Below, in pieces: positions 40,268-61,289 of a stretch of 64,000 nucleotides of DNA. A program made the translations under genes and the position numbers. The first letter of the stretch is position 1. Each line of letters opens with the position of its first letter. The stretch lies in assembly GCF_024868665.1 (NCBI RefSeq), contig NC_079913.1:5413715-5477714 (forward strand), written 5' to 3'. The notes under the pieces were generated by a model. The model was not told the origin of the DNA and made no database searches. It saw only the letters and a program-made list of their open reading frames with translations. The stretch is from Triplophysa rosa (Eukaryota > Chordata > Actinopteri > Cypriniformes > Nemacheilidae).

Positions 40268-40770
40268 ATTGAATGGATTAACACCTGCAATTATGCATAA
40301 TACAATGAACATCCCAAAAGGTTTGTTGGAAACATCATTTCAAGCATCCCATCAGACTTTTTAGGACAAGATCATTTCTTTTCTTTTTATTTGGAAAAAC
40401 ATGTTTCTCTTGACCTTGCACTGTTTGTTCATTTTATGCATTATACATGCAGTGGGTTTTGTTGTGTAAATGTATTGTTTCTAGAGCCTTTAGCGAAAGC
40501 TCACACAGCATCTTAATGTGAGGTTTGTCTGCAGAACATTGCTGCCTTGAAATAATAGTATAAACGTCTCACAAGCGTAGACGTAATTCAAAAATGGATT
40601 ATACAACATTTAGTAGAAAATTGTTGTTGAATTGTTTTTGACTGCTTACCCCAATTACTACAAATATCCCAGAAGGCATCAAAGCCGTTTTGAAAATATG
40701 CATGTTATTTTTGTCAAGAATTTGTTAAATCACTCATTTACAAATACAGTATCAGTTTATTAATCACTGG

Positions 40771-40776
40771 AATAAA
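40771..40776 (+). promoter_or_regulatory. Candidate polyadenylation signal of troponin T (AATAAA)
   Basis: The sequence is AATAAAACATTAAAAAAAAC, 504 bases after the stop codon. The following A-run (eight A) could be the residue of a retroposed poly(A) tail, but it is short and not conclusive. Confidence 0.5.
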
Positions 40777-40819
40777 ACATTAAAAAAAACATCAAAGTTT
40801 TATAAATGTGCTAAAGGTC

Positions 40820-40825
40820 TTTATT
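40820..40825 (-). promoter_or_regulatory. Candidate polyadenylation signal of the EndoU gene
   Basis: TTTATT on the plus strand gives AATAAA on the minus strand, about 860 bases after the EndoU stop. I saw no closer canonical signal, although an ATTAAA variant (TTTAAT on plus, near 41603) is nearer. The sites for the two convergent genes would lie only about 50 bases apart. Confidence 0.4.
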
Positions 40826-41684
40826 CTAAAAAAAACAAGGCACATTGGTTGCTGCCATTTTACAAACATTGTTTCAGTCATAAAACAGTGCCAGTAAAGC
40901 TTTGTGCTACATAAAATGACCTCTTTTCTTGCCGTTTCCACTATTTAAGGAAATTATATTGTAAAAATGCAATAATGGAATGACTAACGGAAGTACTTAG
41001 CTGCCTTGTTATTATTTTCTTCATCTATCAGCCCCGTAAAAACGAACATAAGAAATATTTTGTTTTCTGATTAGTGATCTACAGCACTTAAACAAATGCA
41101 TAGATAATTGTACATGATTTCTAAAACATGGCAGCAGTTACAGTTGGTCTATGATTATGCAATCAGTCAACAAGAATTTAGATAAAAAAATTTAGATAAA
41201 CATACAGATTCAAAATGCAGAAAAGAAAATCTCTATATTCTTTGAAATGAATTAGCTCATCTCATAAAAAATACCTATAGCAACTGTTTATGTAGCCCAT
41301 AAACTAAACCTAAATCTTTGAGTCTCAGCCAAGGGCCGTATGCAAACAAGAAATGTCATGTCAATGTAATCAGAAAAGTTTTTTGCAACTAACCTTCTAA
41401 AGATATTATTTTGGATTATTTTGATTTCACAACATACAATAACAAAAATAAATTGATAAAGATACTCAAATTTCAAAATTCAATACAAATTATTTCAGCT
41501 TTTGAAATGAATAATTTGTAATGTGACATTGATAATTGTTTTTTGGACTATACACTAAAAATTAAGATTTATACTTCATTATTTTATACCTATTAAACTA
41601 TTTTAATAGTGTTCATATGGTACAATTAAACATACTAGCCAATTTTTCCAAACCGTCTCATACCATTTGACCCCTGCACAAGAT

Positions 41685-44600
41685 CTAGAGATCCCGATTG
41701 TTGCTGCTGATCATTTTGGGGTATGATGTTCCGATGGAGCGCCCGTGTCTGTACACCACAATCACCATCAGATACTCGTCCACCTTCACCGTAACATTAG
41801 TCACGCGTTCATCAGACAGGAGAAAGACAATAGTAAAGAGAGCCACCTCAAACTCCGGGCTGACGCCAATGAAACAACTGCCCACAGGCTTGACCAGACC
41901 GTTCCAGCTGAACTGCAGGTTCAAGACATGATCGTCCTCATCAGGCTGGGAAATTTAACCACAGAAATCAGTATTAAATTAAATGAATTATAAGTGTTGC
42001 ATTATGAGTGCAAAGGTAACACGTTTTATTCCCAAGTAACATATTACACGCTAATAAAATGTGTACATTAAATGCACATAATGAAAGTCGCTTTCTTTCA
42101 CTTCAATAATAATTTATTCAAATACCGTATCCTTGTTATCTCTGGCCTTGTATCCTTTGTAGTCCACATGATTGTGTTTCTCCTGGAGATAGAACTGGAC
42201 CCAATTATGGAGGCCCATGATCTCCTTACCATACTTGGTTTCGCCAACAAACACGTGTTCAAACCCACAGGAATCCTCACTGGGTCAAAGCAGAACCACA
42301 CACACACACACACACACACATTTCTGTTAAATATATCATAGTTTATAAAATGAAGACAACTTTCACATTAATTAAGGGGCCCTCTAGTGGCCATGTGAAA
42401 AATGCTTTCTAAAGGTGATCAAAATACATTGACCACAATACACTGATGATGACCTGTATATAAAACAGAGCTTTATAACTCACCCTCCATTTCTGTCTCT
42501 GTGATAGAGCCTAAACCACATGTCATAGAGTTGCCTTTTAAACTGAGCTGGGTCCGACGGAGCTCGACCTTTGCTTACTAAGTATCTGTGGGCACACTGA
42601 AAACACAGAACCAATAAAAACAGGACAGACAGACTGTAATAAATGTTTGGGACTGCAATGTTAGTATGTGTACAATGATGTCTGGGCTGTCTTAGGACTT
42701 CCTTGTAATAATCTCCTACTGTCTACAGCAACAGCAAAACTGTTGAAATACTTTCAGTTACTGTCTTAATATCGCTATAAATACAGCAGTTTGATTGCAA
42801 TATCATAGACCAGGGGTTTTCAAACTGGGGTACGATGACCCCAAGATTATAGGGGGTCCCCAGAAAATCTAACAAGCACACATTTTAAAAGGTCTAATGA
42901 ACATAATTACTCTTTCATGTAGAAGTGTTTATATTTATTTCTAAGTCTTCTTTCTTGCTGTAATGTGCCATTAAGAAGAACTACCTTTGGTCAATTATCT
43001 TTTGCTTTTAGAGGAACACATGAGTGGAATAGACTCGCAGTGAAGCTAAAAGAATTAAAACATTTAACAGGACACTATGGTTTCTCAAAAAAGCTGAAAA
43101 TATGGCTATTGACACATCAAAATTGTGATCATATATAGTGATTTATGGATATGGTATGGTAGTCTGTAATTTTGTTGGTTTATTTTCTTTTTTGCTCTCA
43201 AATTTTCTTCTTGTTCTTAATTTGGTGTATTAATATTTTGTTTATATTTTCTTCCTGTCCTTAACATCAACCTACCAAAAGGGACTACGGATAAAAATTA
43301 GCCAGTGTTGGCTAAATCTGGTGCATTTTACATATTGTATGTGTTATTAATGTGCATTGTCCCTGATTAAATAAAATGAAAAGAAAAATATATAGATGGA
43401 TATGTATTTTAGGAAGTGGGTCCTCACAAAAGATTCACCATATTCGGGGGTCCCGAAGTTTGAAAACCCCTGCCATAGACAATTACTTTTACAGTAATGT
43501 TAATGTACATCTTATAGTATTATTGCAAAATGTTCATGTGTTTTATAATGTTCCTGTTTTTAAATAGTATTTTTCTAATATCTATGTTTACGCAAAAATT
43601 TATTTTCTGCAAAAAAATATGAAAAGTGCTATAGAATGCCATTAAATTTAAAACAATTAGATATTGTGTGCAATAAAACTACATTACTTTAGTAGTTTAC
43701 TGTAGGATATGTACACTAAGTAAGTACTTAGTAGTGGCCAATAAAAAGTAAATTAGAAAAAGTACTTATAGTAAAACATGTCTAAGCAAACACACTATGA
43801 TGTGTGCAGTACAACATTAGCAACATTTAGCTCTACAAAATAAGTGCACCAGATGTACAGATAGTGTGACAAATGAGTCATATGACTAACGGAAGACAAA
43901 AACAGGACCAGTGGGTAATGATGTAAGATACCTTCATGACTTCTGTCTTCAAAATGGCTTCCAGGAAAAGATTGTTCTCCTGAAGTTCCTCATTTGTCAC
44001 CTGCTCAGCCACTCCTGTAGACATCTCATAATTGTCCAACAGTTTTATAAAGTCTGAGGAGAGACAGACAAACAAACATGTTACAACAATACAATGAAAT
44101 GAATATGTACATCATCTTGCTACATTAGAAAAAGATCTGTAGATATATTCAGATCATTGTAAAACAATTAATGCTTGCGGAAATCATAAAAGTGTGTATA
44201 ATTATGTAACTGTAAACTATGGCCTTCTTACGGGCATAAGTATCCATGCTTTTGAGCTTGTCTTCGTTGACATATGAGAACAGGGGAGCTCTAGCGCGGT
44301 CCCTTGCGTGATTACTGCCCTCAGAAACAAAGCCAGCCTTCCCCTGTGTGAAAACAAATGTACAACACAAAATGATCTTTGCAATCCATATAAATTTTAG
44401 TGATCAGCACTGGTGTGTACATACAACATAGTAACAATAATCAAAGCTGTAATAAATAGACTTTTAGTGGCATTAGTGTCTGTACAAACACATCTGCCAC
44501 TCTGACCTGCAGGTTGATTATATAATCTATTCCAGGTCTCATGCGGTTGACATCTAACTTCCACATCTCATTCATCACATTTGAGAGCTCTTTATTGATG

Positions 44601-45342
44601 CCTTGACTGCAAGAGAAAGAAGTATGAAGTTAAAGGTCTAAAATGTAACAAGTACTTAAAATAATTTCACACACTTAAACAAAAAACAGATCCATGCACA
44701 TTTGCATTGTAATCCATGGGAATTTAGAGAAACTCCCTTCTTTAGTTCCTATTGTTGTTTTTCAAGAAGTTCTTATTTCCAAAGAAAGCATACTGTACTT
44801 CTGATCCATTACTTATAATTGTAGTTTTTTCTTACAGATGTTCCTTCTATTTAGTTACTGGTAAATGCTGAATAAAGGCTGTTTGTGAACGTGGGGTTGC
44901 CTTCAATTCCAACAAAGCTGCCTTTCACAGCAAAAACACAAACCGTCTACGGTAATAGTAGCAAAACAAATCTCTCAAACATTTCTGAAATTATAAATAC
45001 GAAGCTTTGTAAGATTATGTACTGTTATGCGAGAGTCAATCAAATAGATTGGACAGAAAACACCTATTGAGCTACACAGCTGTTTATTTACGTCAAGCAA
45101 AGTTTTAATGCAAACCAGATGTGAATCACATGATGAAAAACATAAGTTTGTACTCAAGTAAATATGTTTTTAAAAACATAAAAATTACATCTGATATGCA
45201 TTTATTAAACAATACATAAACATTCAACCAACACAACTTGGCATTCTAAGCGTAAAACGGAAAACATGACATCACTTAAAGCGCACGTTACGTATGATGT
45301 GTAAATAAACTTGTTACGTTGTTTTTCTCACCTTCGGGCCAT
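41685..45342 (-). CDS. endou: EndoU-family (XendoU-like) uridylate-specific endoribonuclease
   Basis: Seven coding exons on the minus strand: 45342-45332, 44606-44507, 44343-44232, 44053-43932, 42596-42484, 42279-42126, 41945-41685. They sum to 873 bases, a 290-residue protein, close to the 292 of Xenopus XendoU. All borders are GT-AG and phases agree. The enzyme cleaves RNA after uridines, metal-dependently, leaving 2',3'-cyclic phosphate. The family's catalytic residues are in place: His161 in [10 protein letters not shown], His177 in [14 protein letters not shown] and Lys223 in [20 protein letters not shown]. The protein begins [20 protein letters not shown] with no signal peptide or somatomedin-B domain, so it is an intracellular form like XendoU, unlike secreted mammalian ENDOU. 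Fish have several such genes (endoua-endoud); this resembles the C type but I cannot assign it. The 11-base first coding exon depends on one splice choice. Exon 3-4 junction creates a His (TYAHFIKLL). Confidence 0.92.
42297..42320. repeat. (CA)12 microsatellite by an EndoU exon
   Basis: CACACA runs right before the acceptor of EndoU exon 6 (on the minus strand GTGTGT ... TTTGACCCAG). It thus sits in the upstream part of the splice-acceptor region. Confidence 0.9.
42811..43472. mobile_element. hAT-type element with imperfect 8-bp target duplication
   Basis: Inverted ends CAGGGGTTTTCAAACT (42811-42826) and AGTTTGAAAACCCCTG (43457-43472) match perfectly. Flanks TCATAGAC (42803-42810) and CCATAGAC (43473-43480) form an 8-base direct repeat with one mismatch, as produced by hAT transposases. 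CAGGGGTTTTCAAACT is a known style of hAT/Charlie terminus. There is no transposase inside; about 430 bases are a LINE fragment listed separately. It lies in an intron of the EndoU gene. Confidence 0.85.
42940..43376 (+). mobile_element. 5'-truncated non-LTR retrotransposon 3' end, nested in the hAT element
   Basis: One frame reads [17 protein letters not shown] then [13 protein letters not shown], the usual end of a fish LINE reverse-transcriptase protein (W-N-x-L-P-like, then a F-K-x-x-L-K-x-W-L block). A 3' UTR follows with GGGACTACGGATAAAAATTA, TGTGCATTGTCCCTGATTAA and a terminal AAATAAAATGAAAAG. The limits are approximate. The 5' truncation is typical of such elements. Confidence 0.65.
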
Positions 45343-47057
45343 AATATTCACCGGTTATTTCGCCGTTAGCTCAAAGAAACAAGTTGAGTCACCCAAAAAC
45401 AATGAGAAACTGGTTTCGATAAGTGCGCACACGCGTACTGTCAAACAAAGTAATCGACTGAGGAATTTGACCAATAAGAGCGTAGAACGGGAAAGCATGT
45501 CGTAACGGATTTGTGACTTTTCATAAAGGGCGGGTCATAATATTGAGCAAGCACAGAGGGAAGTGAAATCAAGGAAGGGAGTGTCTGAATTTGACAAGTA
45601 AGTAGTAATCAGATAGTGAAATAAAAATGTATTAAAATAAAAGAATATATTACAAAAAAGTCTTCTTCTGTAAGGACACTTTTTTCATGAATGTAACTGA
45701 TAACAGATTGTAATCAATATAATGCATCTAAACATAAAAAAACAAAACGTTTTTATTGCTTGCTGTGGAATATGTGTTTGCAAACATGAGATAATTTGTG
45801 AATTTTACAAACTAATATTCATAAGGCGTCAGTTAATGTATGTACTTATTCATAATGTGGTGGTGGTGCACTTCAAGAGCCCTATTTGGTTGGGATGTTT
45901 ATTTTTTTTGTATGAAATGATTACTTATGTTGTCAAAACATACAGTCAACTAAGCAAATAATGTGCTCATTTCGCATTGGGTTACAGAATACAGCTCGTG
46001 TCTTTGTGCAAAACCGATGACCGATTTGTGAAGGTTGGAGGTGGGCCCAAAGATAATCTTTTGATAGCACTTTGGGCTTCTACGGTCCAGTGATCTTCTA
46101 AACTGTTGTTGTGCACCTTGTGCCCCAGCCAACATCAAATAGCAGGCACAGATATTTCAATAAAGCATGTCTAAAAGTATATTTAACTTATTGCAAAGAC
46201 TCAATATCAAAATAATTTGTAATCACGTTATAGAAACAAAGCATTTAAACAATATTTAAAGTTAACAAATGTATTTTTGAGCTTGTACCTCTTTCATTTC
46301 AGTCTGACCATGTCTTCTTGACAAAGCAATAGTGGACAAGCTATGCATTTGTCTGGGTAAGATGAAGAAATGCAGAATCCAATCACATAATCATATTTTA
46401 CTTTCAACACAAAACACAATATCTGAATTAACAGCTTGATGCAACCAATCATATGATTGCTTTGCATGACTCTTATCATGGATATATCAGACATACAAAT
46501 TCCTTAAAATGAATAATAAGCTCCATTTGTTGTATTATTTAGTAATTTAATTTTTACTCACCCATGGGTGTTGCAACAAATACTGTATTTAGTGTCCAAT
46601 ACTTAAAAAAAACACTTTATAATTAACTTTCCTTTTGTTTTTTAAACGAAAGAATAAATAAAGTCCTCTGCGTTTTATTTTACCTGGTTAAGTATGTAGC
46701 ATATAGCAAATGGCAAAGCATTTATTCTGAACCAACACAAAGGACTTAGAGGGGAAGAAAAGAGGGTGTTGACCAGGGAAAAGCACATCATCATCGTACA
46801 CATGCATAAAGAACTTTCACAGAAAACACTTTCTATAAGTTATTTACCATACAAGTAAATATATAGTGCTATATAGCGCACAAAATGAAAACGCAAGAAG
46901 TGTTAGACAGTTTTCATGCACTTCTTTAATATATCAGTTTTTCATATTCACAACAAATACATTAAGCTCTTTTCCTCTTATATAATACAGTCTTAAATAT
47001 TTTTTACACAGAAGTATTTTCTCAGAATGTCATCTATCAAAATGTCTTTTCTCAACC
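45343..47057. other. Intergenic region between EndoU and braf
   Basis: This stretch covers the EndoU promoter (just above 45342, where CpG-bearing DNA appears) and AT-rich sequence downstream of braf. I saw no coding exon, RNA gene or clear transposon in it. Confidence 0.5.
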
Positions 47058-49472
47058 TTTATTTCTTAAGTTGAAACGTTTTAAGTCATTTCAATCTCCA
47101 TGCCTCCAATAGCAAACGCACAGTGCTTTCTTTGTACAGCTATTTACAGGTGAAAAGAGTCTCCCAAACATCTGTATGATAGTTCCCACTTGAATGAACT
47201 TGCACTGGGGTTAAAGTGCAGGCAAGGCAACAGAAAGGAATGTGATATGGACGTCTGGTTTGTCGGGGAGGGCTTTAAAAGCAAAGAAATAAAAAGAGAT
47301 GAACTGAACGAAGCAGAGCAAAAAGGGTTAAGAGGACCGTTATGTGCTTTTAACCCATTTTCCTCCATATAAATATATATCTGAAAGTTAACAAGCAGGT
47401 CCCCAGGTATTCCAGAGTCAATTCTTCGCAAAGCAAACCTCTTCAGTAACATTCCCATAGAAAATAAATACACTTCTACCATCTCTTTATGCAACCCAGG
47501 TTAGGTTTGCCAGTCTAAAGTGAGAACCGTGTCAGCCTGCAACACACGGGGCTCATTAAAGTCCTTTCAAATGTCTCAACGGAAACAACACGTGAAGGCA
47601 GCGGCTGTCAGTGCGACCAACACGACAGTGGGGCAGAGTCGAAGTAGAGTGTTAAATTCACAGAGCATCGCCCTAGATATTTCTTATAAAAATAACTGGA
47701 AAGAGAAAGAAATAATTCAATAGTTCTAGACAGAAGCAAGGAGACGGACGCGTGTCCTCGCTGTTGTAACAGAGCACGGGTCAGTGATCGGTGCAATGTA
47801 GAGTCGTAGTTTCAGCAAACCGCAGGAACAAGAAATCCGTAGTTTCGTACAAGAAAAAGAACCGGATCTACTGATGCAGACAGGAAGTTTCTCTAAAAAA
47901 CATCCTACGTGAGGGTATTTGTACCCTCCAGTGTCCATGTAAATTTGAGGGCTACACCGTGCTCAACACAAGTCAACACAGCCCAAACTTATATGCTAGA
48001 GGGTCAACACAGATGTTTTCGGAGCTTGAAGAGTCTGCGTTCTGATAGTGTTTAAAATCACACGGCCAAACAATTTGGTTGAAGATCCAGATAACCGCTT
48101 TCCAGCAAGGTGGACACGGACTCGGTTGGGAATGTTGGATTGAGCTTTGGTTTTTAGTGTCCCATGGCCCATCTGCCTTTATCATTTCATCTCCAGATCC
48201 ATGCCGTCACCTCTTAATATGACAAAATATATTAGTCTTTAAAAAGGCAAATTGCTCATCTGCATCAGTCATTTTTACAAAGTGCACAGACACACTGCTC
48301 GATGTCCATTTCAGCAATCACAGAATGAGTGAGAGAAATATATATATGTATATATACAAGCCTCTCCAGTTTTTGAAACAACAAGTAATAAAATTAAAGC
48401 AATATAAATTAATGTAACTTTGCAGGCCTGCCTGTCTATAACACAAGAAAAACTACATGTAAATGATAAAAAAAAGGTGAACAAATATATTGGAATGAAC
48501 GCCAGCGATGTAAGGTCCAAAGGGGTGTCACATGACTTGCGGATGGATCAAATAAACATAGAAAATCCAACATTGGGGCCTCAAAGGAACGGCTTCTATA
48601 ACAACACTGAAGTATAAGCTTGATAATCTTTGAATATTTAAAAAGAAAGTTGTATTGTTTAGGATATTTTAGAATATCTCCTGTCATTAAAAACAAAACA
48701 GCTGGTCGAGAGATCAGTAACTTTTCTATGGTTGCTTCATTTACCCGTGCTAACAAACTACAGAAAGAAAAACACAGGGTCAGTCCGTCTATTCTACAAC
48801 TTACGACCCAAGAGGGGGAAAACGGAATTTGTCGCATTAGCAAGTCCATCCTTAGGCAACATAATGTGTAACAAACTCAAAAAAGAAACGTTTCTAACCA
48901 TCATTCAAGTTATCTCCTGACATCCAGCACCTTTTCACATATGGCTGTGACATTCCATCCAATGAGAAATGCCAACCGGATGACTTCGTCATCAGATCCA
49001 AGCACGGACCTTGTTTTCTGATTGGCCAGTGCTGCGTGTTTTCCCATTCAGGGGTGGAGCAAAGGCAGGGCTAACACAGCTGAACCATTTCAGTCCTTTT
49101 ATAAATGCAGTAAAACCCAAACTCACTCATCGTTCTTCCTAGAAAAACTATTTTCCCCCACCACAATCTGTTTGGGTTTATCTTCTCAGTGATGGTGTTT
49201 TTTTAACTCACGCCAGTCGTTTTGAATTCATGTCGCATTGTTGAGAGACGCCTATTTTCTATTCTTGACATTTTTGAAAAATCAGCAATGGCACCCTGCA
49301 GAGATCTTTTTATTGGAAAGCGATTCCATTGAGGCCGTAGCTCTTTGGGTAAAGAGGAAGAAAAACAGCACATTCTTTGAAACAAGTCCTTTTCGGTGTT
49401 ATAACTGAACCCACCGCAGAAAACAAGACGTCTTGAAAAGTGACAATGGATGGAGTTTTAGCATGTGCAGGA
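47058..49472 (-). other. braf: Probable braf 3' UTR
   Basis: This follows the stop codon at 49475-49473. Two candidate AATAAA signals (minus strand) are visible, at 49314-49309 and at 47063-47058, which would give a short UTR of about 165 bases or a long one of about 2.4 kb. Vertebrate braf usually has a long UTR. No coding exon is seen in this stretch. Confidence 0.45.
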
Positions 49473-59307
<9,835 letters not shown>

Positions 59308-60430
59308 TTTAAACCGCGAGAAACTGAGTGGAAAATAATAGAGGAAAGAAACAGAGATCGAGACGGGAGGGGGAGACAGATTCACCAAAGGTAAACCCGT
59401 AGAGGGGAACACTGGACGTTTACTAATATCAAGAAGTCATTGTGCAAATGAACTTCTGTCAGTAGCGTAATATACGATTTAGGCTTCATTATAATAGCCA
59501 TAATAAAGTTATTCGCATAGACCTGATAGACAGCAACGTGATATTAATCCAAAGGCTCTGCATATTAATATAAAGACTGCATTCAAGTTTATTTCACATC
59601 ACACTCTTAACTGACTGAGATTATGAGTATCCAGTCACTATGATGAAATAACAGACTAAAAATATAAACTCAATCTAGATGCCAATGTGATGTTTTGTGA
59701 TTAAAGGTTTGAATCCGCTTATAAAAGAAATGAGCAGACACGTTTTTATTAATGACGTCACTCAGTGTTAATGTAAACTATGTGAACTTTTTAACATGTA
59801 TAAAATACTAAATGTAGGATATTCTTTATGCACGGTTTCCAACATGATCCTGTTGTACATTCTGCTTTGTGTTGCATCACACTATCTACTTTATTGATTT
59901 TTGGGCACTAATGTAATGTAACAAATGTCATTTTGTTGTTAATCCAGGCACAGGCCATTTTGTCTTTTAACGGTCCAAATTTTTAATCCATGATAGTCTT
60001 TTGGAGCTTTATTGGCATGATATAAAATGTGATTTAATTGTGCATGAATTTATAGCCTAAATAATAATATTTTTATTTATTTATGAAATAAACATATTTC
60101 TTGCTTATATTGTTCAATAGTCCTGGAAAACAGAGATGGTGAGAGAAATCTGGGACATTTCAACATTTATCAGCTCTTATGGTAACAACCTGCAGAACTG
60201 CAATATAAATCAAGTTGAAGATTGAAGTTGTACAAAAAAATGAACCTTTAATCTCCATCACACAGTCATCAAAAGTGAATTAACATTTTGGTTTGTGTTC
60301 CAGCCATCTTTGTCATCACCGTCATAATGTCCTGCTGTCTGTACAGGTATTAAGTTAATGTTCAGAGTCACTTCATTAGATTTTCAAGTGTCCATGAATA
60401 AGGAGCGCCCAATTGCTGAAGTGCCTTGGC
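59308..60430. other. braf-mrps33 intergenic region
   Basis: The 5' UTR and promoter of braf adjoin 59307; the CpG-rich DNA here is confined to about 59060-59400. Overlapping AATAAA signals for mrps33 (minus strand) are at 60081-60072. Otherwise it is AT-rich, with no coding exon or transposon recognised. Confidence 0.55.
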
Positions 60431-60864
60431 CTACTTCTTCTTCATGGCTCTCTTCCCTTCTCCCTTTTTGGGTTTTCCTTTTCCCCTGAGTTTCCTCAAG
60501 CGCCTCATTTCTTCCTTAAAATCCTGGTGCTCATCTCTGCAACATTAATACAACTGTCAGTATGTCCCAGTGACACTGAAATTACAGATTACAAAGCATA
60601 TGACATGACATGTTTAAATGAAGTACTATAGTTTTGTGCCACAATTTACCTGAAGAGCCCTATGTATCGGAGATTCTGGGTCATGGAATAGTAGATCTTG
60701 TGTGGGGGATACCAGTCATACACCTCCTTTCTCTGGGCCAAGGGGGGCTCTTTAAACAGCTCTACGACTTTCATAGATCTGGTATCTGTGTGACGAGCCA
60801 CGTCTCCAAAGATTCGGGCACTCAGGCGCGCCATGCGCAGGGCATAATTGGATAGTCCGGCCAT
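60431..60864 (-). CDS. mrps33: Mitochondrial small-subunit ribosomal protein S33
   Basis: Two coding exons, 60864-60650 and 60536-60431, encode 106 residues, the same length as human MRPS33. The protein is a component of the mitochondrial 28S ribosomal subunit. Recognised from [20 protein letters not shown], the block [20 protein letters not shown] and YYPxH-type [20 protein letters not shown], ending in a Lys/Arg-rich tail ([20 protein letters not shown]). The intron is GT-AG in phase 2. An acceptor (GCATATTAG) six bases before the ATG implies a separate 5' UTR exon; a donor fits near 61200-61198. braf follows in the same direction 1.1 kb downstream, as in human. Confidence 0.95.
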
Positions 60865-61273
60865 ATTCAGCTAATATGCAAAAGATCACACCATTTAGTC
60901 AACACACCAGACACTCATTTACATACACTAGAAGACAACATGCTATAGGATACTATAGCTGATGTCTAACGAAATTGTATTTTTATTTTTTAAAGCATGC
61001 GTGCATTTAGAACATCTATAAACACGCATCCTTATTACATCAGTGTCAAAAACATTTTACCTGAGACAAAATGGCTTACCCTTGCTTTATATAAATCGCG
61101 AAAGCAGCATCCGATGTCAACAAATACAAACGTTATAATAAATGCATGTAAACAAATATCAAGTAGACGAAGCCAAAGAAAGATACTTCTGTATGTACCC
61201 TGTTTTCTAGTTTAAGAATAGTTGACAGTTCAACCTTCATACACTCTTAACACGCACGGGAGAACGTGAATGA

Positions 61274-61285
61274 TGCGCATGCGCA
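61274..61285. promoter_or_regulatory. NRF1 site at the mrps33 promoter
   Basis: TGCGCATGCGCA is the perfect 12-base NRF1 palindrome. About 20 bases further upstream, on the minus strand, AAGACGGCGGC resembles the YY1 motif AAGATGGCGGC. Both fit a TATA-less housekeeping promoter of a nuclear gene for a mitochondrial protein, 75 bases before the proposed first-exon donor. Confidence 0.7.
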
Positions 61286-61289
61286 TAAA

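Noticed and set aside
59308..59412. In-frame upstream ATG adding 35 residues to braf
   Set aside because: Vertebrate B-Raf begins MAALS; the extension is hydrophobic 5' UTR translation.
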